From NCBI GenBank assembly GCA_023511625.1, contig JAIMBD010000001.1:248001-312000 (forward strand): a stretch of 64,000 nt of DNA, given 5' to 3'. Every line of letters begins with the position of its first letter. Positions within the stretch are counted from its first letter, which is position 1. Below are positions 59,017 through 64,000 of this stretch, piece by piece. A program made the translations under genes and the position numbers. The notes under the pieces were generated by a model. It saw only the letters and a program-made list of their open reading frames with translations. It did not search any database and was not told where the DNA came from. Source of the stretch: Bacillota bacterium. GTDB lineage: Bacteria > Bacillota > Sulfobacillia > Sulfobacillales > Sulfobacillaceae.

Positions 59017-60369
59017 TTGCAGGGAGAAAATCGACCGCCGAGGACAGCGGAGGGTGCCGGGGCCGGATACCGGCCGTCGGTGAACGTCGAACAGGCCCCT
59101 CCGGCCGCATTGGTCTTGGGGTTTTCCGCCCTGGGATGGTGCTTTTTGGCTGCGGTCGGGGTGGGGGTGGCGCGCCTTTCCGGAGCGCTGGCCGCTCACC
59201 AGTTTGCCGCCTTCGGGGTCTTGGGGGTGGTGCACCTCTTTACGCTCGGATTTCTCACCACCTCCATGATGGGCACCCTCTATCAATGGATTCCGGTCGT
59301 CTTTGACGTGCCGGCAGTGCCTGCCCATCTCGCCGTGCGCCAGGCGGCCATCTGGTTGGGCGGAGTCGGAGTCTTCGTGGCCGGCTGGTTCTCGGGGAGC
59401 GTGGCCTTGGTGGCGGCGGGCGGCGGCGTGGCCGCTCTGGCCCTCCTGCTCTTTACCCTGCTGGTCAGCGAGCGGATGGCCAAAAGCGCGCGCCGGCGCG
59501 ACACCATCTTCTGGACGGTCTCGGCGAGCCTGGTCGGGCTGAATCTGACCTGGGTCTTGGGACTCGGCATGGCGTTATCCTGGAACACGCCGGCCGTCGG
59601 CGGCTTCGTGCCCTTCTGGCTTCCGCTGCACCTGGCCACGGCCCTGGTGGGGTGGGTCGGGTTTTTGGTGTTGGGCGTGGAGCTGAAACTGGTGCCGATG
59701 TTTGCCATGGCCTCGCTTGCGGGCGTGATGACCGGGGGGCCGCCGGCCTTGGCCGGTCTAGGCTACCTCCTCTTTGGCCTCAAGCCGTGGCTCGGCGCCT
59801 CGACGGGGTTTTTCGCCGCGGCGGCGTGGCTCGGGGCAGCCGTTTGGGCCTTGGGCCAGGTGTTCTTGGCCATCACCCGCAGCCGAGCGCCCGGCCGACC
59901 AGATCCGGTGTTCGTCGCGACCGTCTCAGGATGGCTGTTGTGGGTGGCGGCGGCGGCCTTGTCGGCTGAGGCAGGATGGGCGGCCGTGGCTCTGGCCATG
60001 GCCGGCGCCGGCCTTTTCCTCCTCGGCTATCAGTCGCGCATCCTGCCGTTCGTCGTGGCTCTTGCCATTAGTCGGCGTCTTCCAGGCCCGGCCGTCAAGG
60101 CCTTCTACTTGGCCCGGGGACTGCAGCCGGTGTGGGCTCCCCCTATGGCGGCGGCCCTGTGGCTGGCGATGGTCTTGGGGGTGACGAGCGGCGTGGAAAG
60201 TGGCCAGGCCTGGCAGGTGCGGCTTGGCGCCGCCTTCTTGGAGGCCGCGGTGGTGGTGCACGTGGTCAGCCTGGCGGCGATGGCGTACGCCCGGCGTGGG
60301 ACTTCAAATGCGCTGGGTTCCAGGGAGCAGTCGCCGGGGGAGGCTCCCCGTCCGGGCTCGGACCTTTAA
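59017..60369 (+). CDS. polytopic membrane protein related to heme-copper oxidase subunit I/NnrS
   Basis: A 450-residue protein with about twelve helices. Histidines sit in helices, e.g. ALAAHQFAAFGVLGVVHLFTLGFLTTSMMGTLYQW and WLPLHLATALVGWVGFLVLGVELKLVPMF, a pattern reminiscent of heme-ligating helices in NnrS and cytochrome oxidase I-like proteins. The full set of oxidase ligands is not present, so a catalytic oxidase is unlikely. TTG 59017 follows GAAGGGGGAA. It leads a run of four plus-strand genes with two DUF488 proteins. The N-terminal 30 residues are soluble. Confidence 0.7.
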   Translation: MQGENRPPRTAEGAGAGYRPSVNVEQAPPAALVLGFSALGWCFLAAVGVGVARLSGALAAHQFAAFGVLGVVHLFTLGFLTTSMMGTLYQWIPVVFDVPAVPAHLAVRQAAIWLGGVGVFVAGWFSGSVALVAAGGGVAALALLLFTLLVSERMAKSARRRDTIFWTVSASLVGLNLTWVLGLGMALSWNTPAVGGFVPFWLPLHLATALVGWVGFLVLGVELKLVPMFAMASLAGVMTGGPPALAGLGYLLFGLKPWLGASTGFFAAAAWLGAAVWALGQVFLAITRSRAPGRPDPVFVATVSGWLLWVAAAALSAEAGWAAVALAMAGAGLFLLGYQSRILPFVVALAISRRLPGPAVKAFYLARGLQPVWAPPMAAALWLAMVLGVTSGVESGQAWQVRLGAAFLEAAVVVHVVSLAAMAYARRGTSNALGSREQSPGEAPRPGSDL

Positions 60370-60388
60370 GGCGGGAGGAGGAGGGGGT

Positions 60389-60766
60389 ATGGCAGCAGTG
60401 GCCATGGGGCGCTTGGGCGACGGGTTTGCCGCGGGCACCCGGCGGGTGCTGGTGGACCGGCTTTGGCCGCGGGGGGTGCGCAAAGACGCCGGCCTTTTTG
60501 ACGAGTGGTGCCCCGAAGTGGCGCCGAGTACGGCCCTGCGCCGCTGGTACGGCCATGATCCCGCCCGCTTTGAGGAGTTTGCCCGGCGTTACCGCGCCGA
60601 ACTGGAGGCCTTGGACGGCCATCCCACGCTGGTGCACCTTCGGGCTTTGGCCGAGGGCGGGCGCTTGGCGCTCCTGACGGCCAGCCGAGATGTGGCCCGA
60701 AGTCAGGTGCCGGTCCTGCGGGCGTTTTTGCTCGCCCCCCTCCCCGGACCGGAGGGAAAGGGCTAA
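60389..60766 (+). CDS. DUF488-family protein, short type
   Basis: A 125-residue protein of the DUF488 family. The hallmark is RRVLVDRLWPRGVRKD near the start, then EFARRYRAELEAL and LLTASRDVARSQVPVL. Function is unknown; the family is sometimes noted near stress or DNA-related genes. ATG 60389 has GGAGGAGGAGG immediately upstream. It begins 19 bases after the membrane protein. Confidence 0.85.
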   Translation: MAAVAMGRLGDGFAAGTRRVLVDRLWPRGVRKDAGLFDEWCPEVAPSTALRRWYGHDPARFEEFARRYRAELEALDGHPTLVHLRALAEGGRLALLTASRDVARSQVPVLRAFLLAPLPGPEGKG

Positions 60767-60769
60767 GCT

Positions 60770-61210
60770 ATGCCCATAGCCGAGGGGGGGATCTGGGTGG
60801 CAGCAAGAAAGCGGTCGAGCGCCGCGCAGACGCCGGTGGCACCGGGAAAGGTCTCGCGCCATTCGCAGGCGTTGCTCCTTTCGCGGCGGGATCCCGAAGC
60901 GATGCGGACGGTCGCCGACCGGGTGGTCCTGGATGCGGTGTTGCCCGATGGACGCTGGGCAGTCTGGGTGGCGGGATTGGACACGGTGGTGGTGGACGTG
61001 CGGGCGCTTCCGGCGCCCGAGGGCATGGAACGGGTCAAGCAAGCCATCGCGGCCTGGCGCGGGCCCGGCCCCTTGGATGTCCTGGTCGTCACCCGCCGAC
61101 CCTTTCTCATCTACGACGCCTTAAACGACCTCGACCTCCCTTATCGGGTAGAGAGCCACGACGGATGCTTTTACTTTGCGGTGGGTCCGGGGCCGGATTC
61201 GGCCGCATGA
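60770..61210 (+). CDS. unknown protein between two DUF488 genes
   Basis: 137-146 residues. Recognisable strands are RVVLDAVLPDGRWAVWVAGLDTVVVDVRALPAPEG and LDVLVVTRRPFLIYDALNDLDLPYRVESHDGCFYFAV. No family recognised. Two starts are plausible: ATG 60770 (AAGGG upstream) and GTG 60797 (GAGGGGGG upstream). It begins three bases after the short DUF488 gene and is part of the same operon. Confidence 0.6.
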   Translation: MPIAEGGIWVAARKRSSAAQTPVAPGKVSRHSQALLLSRRDPEAMRTVADRVVLDAVLPDGRWAVWVAGLDTVVVDVRALPAPEGMERVKQAIAAWRGPGPLDVLVVTRRPFLIYDALNDLDLPYRVESHDGCFYFAVGPGPDSAA

Positions 61211-61226
61211 GCAAAGGGTGGCAGCG

Positions 61227-61769
61227 ATGGGCCCGGTGTACACGGTGGGCCATGGCAGCCAAAGCTGCGAGGCCTTTTTGGCCGGACTGAAGTCGGCCGG
61301 GGTGGGCACTGTGGTGGACGTGCGCCGTTTCCCCGCCTCGCGGCGCCATCCGCACTTCAGCGCCGATGCGCTCGACGCCGTCTTGGCGCGCGCCGGGATC
61401 CGGTACCGTTGGCTTAGGGAGCTCGGCGGGCGCCGGCGCGACGAAGCCCCCGATCCGGCCACCGTGGCCGGGTGGGCCGTGGCGGGATTTCGCCATTACG
61501 CGGCCTACATGCAGACGCCCGAGTTTTGGGCAGCGCTCTCGGTGCTGGAAGCCTGGGCCGCGCAGGATCCGGTGGCCGTGCTGTGCAGTGAACGGCTCTG
61601 GTGGCGGTGCCACCGCCGGCTCATCGCCGATGCCCTCGTCGTGCGGGGGTGGACGGTGATCCACCTCGGCGCTGGCCTTGCGGCCCCCCACGTGTTAACT
61701 CCTTGGGCCGTCGCGGAGGGTGGGCGCCTTTACTATCCCGGTCCGACCAAGCCGGCTCCAACATCATAA
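61227..61769 (+). CDS. DUF488-family protein, long type
   Basis: A 180-residue protein of the other DUF488 subfamily. Signatures are VYTVGHGSQSCEAFLAGL (compare YTIGHS), VVDVRRFPASRRHPHFS (VDVRxxPxSRxPxF), YRWLRELGGRR and a CHR motif in LWWRCHRRLIADAL. Function unknown; the CHR cysteine and the DVR motif suggest an enzymatic site. ATG 61227 follows AAAGGG. It ends two bases before a strong hairpin. Confidence 0.88.
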   Translation: MGPVYTVGHGSQSCEAFLAGLKSAGVGTVVDVRRFPASRRHPHFSADALDAVLARAGIRYRWLRELGGRRRDEAPDPATVAGWAVAGFRHYAAYMQTPEFWAALSVLEAWAAQDPVAVLCSERLWWRCHRRLIADALVVRGWTVIHLGAGLAAPHVLTPWAVAEGGRLYYPGPTKPAPTS

Positions 61770-61770
61770 A

Positions 61771-61798
61771 GCGGCCCCGGGCGTTTTCCCGGGGCCGC
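61771..61798. terminator. strong hairpin between convergent genes
   Basis: Perfect 11-base stem GCGGCCCCGGG/CCCGGGGCCGC with a six-base CGTTTT loop, directly after the DUF488 stop and 12 bases from the cupredoxin stop. It probably serves both strands. Confidence 0.75.
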
Positions 61799-61810
61799 GC
61801 TGTGCGTCTC

Positions 61811-62401
61811 TCATTGGACGGTGACGGTGCCGGTCATGTAACCGGGGGTGATCATGGGGCCACCCCAGCCGCTCGCACCGGTGCCGCAGGGCGCTTCGCA
61901 CTGCCAGGTAAAGGTGCCGGCCTTTTGGGCCACGAATTCGGCCGTGACCGTCACCGTCTTGCCCGTCGGCGCCGCCGGAATGGGCACGTTTACGCCGAGT
62001 GCGGGGATGGTGAAGGTGTGGGCCACTTGATCCGGCGCCACGGCGCTCACCGGCTGCCCGTTGACGGTCTCATCGGGTGTGACCAGTCCCTGGACCTTGA
62101 GGAAGGGCGAGTTGGCCGGAAGCGGAGCCGTTCCGTCGTCGTAGCTGGTGATGACCAACCGCACCGTGGCTCCCTTAGGCACCGTGAAGGTGCTGGGTTG
62201 GAACTGAGGCCAACCCGGCTTGTGAATCATCTTGCCGGTCACGATGGTCAGGTGCTCGGTAACCACCCGCGGGGCCAGCGCTTGGACCTGGACCGCGTTG
62301 GACCCCTGTGGCCCCGCTGCCGGTTGGGATCCGCAGCCGGCCAGGATGGCCACTCCCAACACCCCTGCGCCTGCCGCCAGTGCCCACTTGGTCCGTCGCA
62401 T
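61811..62401 (-). CDS. cupredoxin-domain lipoprotein with CuA-like Cys pair
   Basis: A 196-residue lipoprotein (signal LAAGAGVLGVAILAGCGS, lipobox LAGC). The rest is a cupredoxin fold: TFTVPKGATVRLVITSYDDG, VAHTFTIPALGVNV with a histidine ligand, and FTWQCEAPCGTGASGWGGPM. CX3C resembles the CuA site of oxidase subunit II (CSxxCGxxHxxM), but the His between C and M is absent and the loop is longer. It could hold a modified copper site and carry electrons outside the membrane. ATG 62401 follows AAGGGGGTAC. Confidence 0.82.
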   Translation of the reverse strand: MRRTKWALAAGAGVLGVAILAGCGSQPAAGPQGSNAVQVQALAPRVVTEHLTIVTGKMIHKPGWPQFQPSTFTVPKGATVRLVITSYDDGTAPLPANSPFLKVQGLVTPDETVNGQPVSAVAPDQVAHTFTIPALGVNVPIPAAPTGKTVTVTAEFVAQKAGTFTWQCEAPCGTGASGWGGPMITPGYMTGTVTVQ

Positions 62402-62757
62402 GACGTGTACCCCCTTTTTCCCCTAGACCCCCCGCCTTATGTTCGGGAAGGTGCGTTGTCGTTCTCTGGCAATGAGGGTAACTCTTGCCCGGGCCGGCGC
62501 CCACGGCCGAGCGGCGCAGGATGGCAGCGACGACCGACGGAAGATCGGGGGGCCCACGCGGGGGGGCCCGCCTGGTTCTCCTGGACCGGGCCTTCGGTCC
62601 CACGGCGCCGCGCCTCGGCACGTCGGGCGGGCGCAAATGATACGAATGGCCCTAGGCAAGGCGATCCATTCTGGTTACGGTAACGCTTGGGCCGCGCGAT
62701 GCCCCGCCGGGCAGGAGAGCGGCGTTTCGGGCGGCGGAGCGGGCCACTCGTTGGGAG
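62402..62757. other. divergent intergenic region
   Basis: 356 bases between the cupredoxin and di-iron genes. It carries the palindrome GTTAC-G-GTAAC at 62674-62684, in the correct place to be an operator for the di-iron gene, and a small GGACCG/CGGTCC hairpin at 62583-62600. No ORF was supported. Confidence 0.45.
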
Positions 62758-63531
62758 GTGGAGTTCACGTTACGCGTACACCCTGAACTCAAGGACGACC
62801 TCTTGCTGCGGCTGTTTGATCGGGGGACCGAGCGCCAGTGGGGCACCGACACCCTCCACTGGGAGGAGCCGGAAACGTGGGACCGGGGCAGCCAAAAAGC
62901 CATGGCGGCCGTCTTGACTCCGATCTACCTGGGCGAACAGACGGCCATGCTCGGCGTCAGCGCCATGTTGCCGCAGATGTTGAACGGGCACGAACCGGAG
63001 GCGGCCTTGTGCTTGGCCAGCATGGGAATGGACGAGGCACGGCACTTCCGCAACCTCTGGCGGCTGTACCAGCGCTGGCAGCTCGAACCCTGGTCGACCC
63101 GCCAACTGCCGGAAATGTGGCGCTATCACGCCCGCCTCTTGCAGCGGCGCGACCCCTTGGACTGGCTGTGGGGCATCCTCATCAGCGACCTTTTCGCCAA
63201 CCGCTTCTACGGGCAGCTGGCCGAACGCTACCCCAATCTGCTCATCGGGCGCTTGGCGCGGCGCACGGTGGTGGATGAAGCGCGCCACCAAGCCTTCTCT
63301 GACCGCTATCTGACGGAGAAACTGAAGACGGTCGACGACACCCGCCGGCAAGAACTGTTGGACCTTCGAGAGGACCTCTTCCGGGTGATGGAAGGGCTGA
63401 CAAGGCGTCTGGCGTCTCCCTTGGATGACCTCGGGTGGTCGGCGCAAGCCTTTCTCGATGCCTTGTACCAAGACACCGAGCGGTGGGCGGGGCGGATTGG
63501 ACTGACAGGACCCGCGGCAGCGAACGATTAG
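62758..63531 (+). CDS. ferritin-like di-iron protein
   Basis: A 257-residue helical protein with the di-iron ligand pattern of ribonucleotide reductase R2-like oxidases: E60 (LGEQTAML), E93-x-x-H96 (MDEARHF), and E174-x-x-H177 (VDEARHQAF). The third-helix ligand is not obvious; LISDLFANRF offers an aspartate. By family it could be an oxygenase or N-oxygenase, or an iron-dependent oxidase; no substrate is suggested by context. GTG 62758 touches its own ribosome site (GGGAGGTG), which is poor spacing, so the true start is unsure. A stop codon at 62653 limits any extension. Confidence 0.8.
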   Translation: MEFTLRVHPELKDDLLLRLFDRGTERQWGTDTLHWEEPETWDRGSQKAMAAVLTPIYLGEQTAMLGVSAMLPQMLNGHEPEAALCLASMGMDEARHFRNLWRLYQRWQLEPWSTRQLPEMWRYHARLLQRRDPLDWLWGILISDLFANRFYGQLAERYPNLLIGRLARRTVVDEARHQAFSDRYLTEKLKTVDDTRRQELLDLREDLFRVMEGLTRRLASPLDDLGWSAQAFLDALYQDTERWAGRIGLTGPAAAND

Positions 63532-63558
63532 GGTGGGCGAGGGGCTTCGGCGGTGGCG

Positions 63559-64000
63559 TCAGCGGCGGCTTGGGGCCGAAAGCAGGATCCCGGCCGCCAG
63601 CACCGCGACCGCCGCGGCGTAGCCGTAGGCGGCCACCGGTGTCACGTGATACAGCACCCCCATGACCACGTTGGCCGCAAACAGCCCCAGGCTGCGGGCA
63701 GCCGTCAGGGCCCCCATGCCGCCACCGCCCCGAGGGGCCGGGACCCACTGGGCGACGAGCGCGGGTTCGGCGGTTTCGATGACGCCCAGAGCAAAACCCA
63801 AGGCGGCCACGGGGAGGATGAGCGCCCAAAAGCCGCCGTGCAGCGCGACGGCCGCCGCGAGGGCCGCCGAACCTACGGCTGCCGCGCCGTATCCCAAGAC
63901 CCCAAGCTCTCCCAGCCGTCCTTGTGACCGCTGTCCGTACAGCCATCCCACGAGGGCCGAGACGCCGAGAAAGACCACGTAGGAGGTCACGCCCAGCGCG
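63559..64000 (-). CDS. MFS transporter, C-terminal part (cut by window edge)
   Basis: About 146 residues of the second half of a Major Facilitator transporter, reading out of the right edge. Six hydrophobic helices are visible. VVFLGVSALVGWLYGQRSQGRLGELG fits the helix 7-8 loop, and GFALGVIETAEPALVAQWVPAPRGGGGMGALTAARSLGLFAANVVMG the helices 10-11. There is no PETxG tail. The N-terminal half is outside the window; the substrate is unknown. Confidence 0.8.
   Translation of the reverse strand, partial: ALGVTSYVVFLGVSALVGWLYGQRSQGRLGELGVLGYGAAAVGSAALAAAVALHGGFWALILPVAALGFALGVIETAEPALVAQWVPAPRGGGGMGALTAARSLGLFAANVVMGVLYHVTPVAAYGYAAAVAVLAAGILLSAPSRR

Noticed and set aside
1-64000. CRISPR arrays, tRNA or rRNA genes, insertion sequences, phage genes
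   Set aside because: No regularly spaced repeats, no tRNA T-loop/acceptor pattern, no transposase or integrase ORFs were recognised by eye. A tRNAscan and IS search would confirm.

Overview
The window reads as chromosomal DNA of a high-GC, endospore-forming member of the Bacillota (Firmicutes). A complete gerA-gerC-gerB germinant-receptor operon, dense overlapping gene packing, strong AGGAGG-type ribosome sites, frequent GTG and TTG starts, FtsH, LCP and CwlO-like envelope proteins and a CWB2-type wall-binding protein all point there. The composition and gene content would suit Sulfobacillus- or Thermaerobacter-like lineages, but that placement is inference; no rRNA or tRNA gene is visible.

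Layout. 1-3438: end of an MFS transporter, a small CxxC protein and two tandem paralogs with a DGLPVxPP motif. 3702-4151: a weak membrane-protein ORF. 4527-10872: surE, an EAL-domain protein, a phosphate-permease-type MFS transporter fused to GAF and GGDEF domains, an OmpR/PhoB-like regulator with a degenerate receiver, and a second phosphate-permease-type MFS protein. This is the most unusual part of the window. 10954-18264: acyl-CoA synthetase, HesB-like protein, transglutaminase-like protein, NYN nuclease, a LolA-like lipoprotein, membrane and unknown proteins, and Hsp20. 18452-27362: SQR-like flavoprotein, then (minus strand) a germination operon gerA-gerC-gerB coupled to an FMN glutamate-synthase-like protein and a methyltransferase, and divergently a coiled-coil lytic transglycosylase. 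27817-32035: membrane protein, ftsH, a small protein and an AEC transporter.

32179-41200: an eight-gene, mostly overlapping nucleotide-sugar operon behind an extended -10 promoter. Five genes match the WbpA/B/D/E/I pathway to UDP-2,3-diacetamido-2,3-dideoxy-uronic acids; the others are a CapD/PglF-like dehydratase, a second DegT aminotransferase and an initiating sugar-phosphate transferase. No glycosyltransferase, flippase or polymerase accompanies them. 41401-45109: a three-subunit molybdenum hydroxylase (FAD, 2Fe-2S and Mo subunits) with an atypical active-site loop. 45197-48241: a large secreted protein combining CWB2 repeats, a glycoside-hydrolase-like domain and NHL repeats.

48879-64000: MFS transporter, Nudix-like protein, formate/nitrite-type channel with a tiny membrane partner, acyl-CoA dehydrogenase homolog, OsmC protein with a clear promoter and palindrome, UbiA-like enzyme convergent with an LCP ligase, methyltransferase and hemerythrin-like genes divergent from a polytopic oxidase/NnrS-like membrane protein followed by two different DUF488 proteins, a CuA-like cupredoxin lipoprotein, a ferritin-like di-iron protein and a truncated MFS gene at the right edge. 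Several several-hundred-base stretches hold no convincing gene and are listed as such. No CRISPR array, insertion sequence or prophage was recognised.
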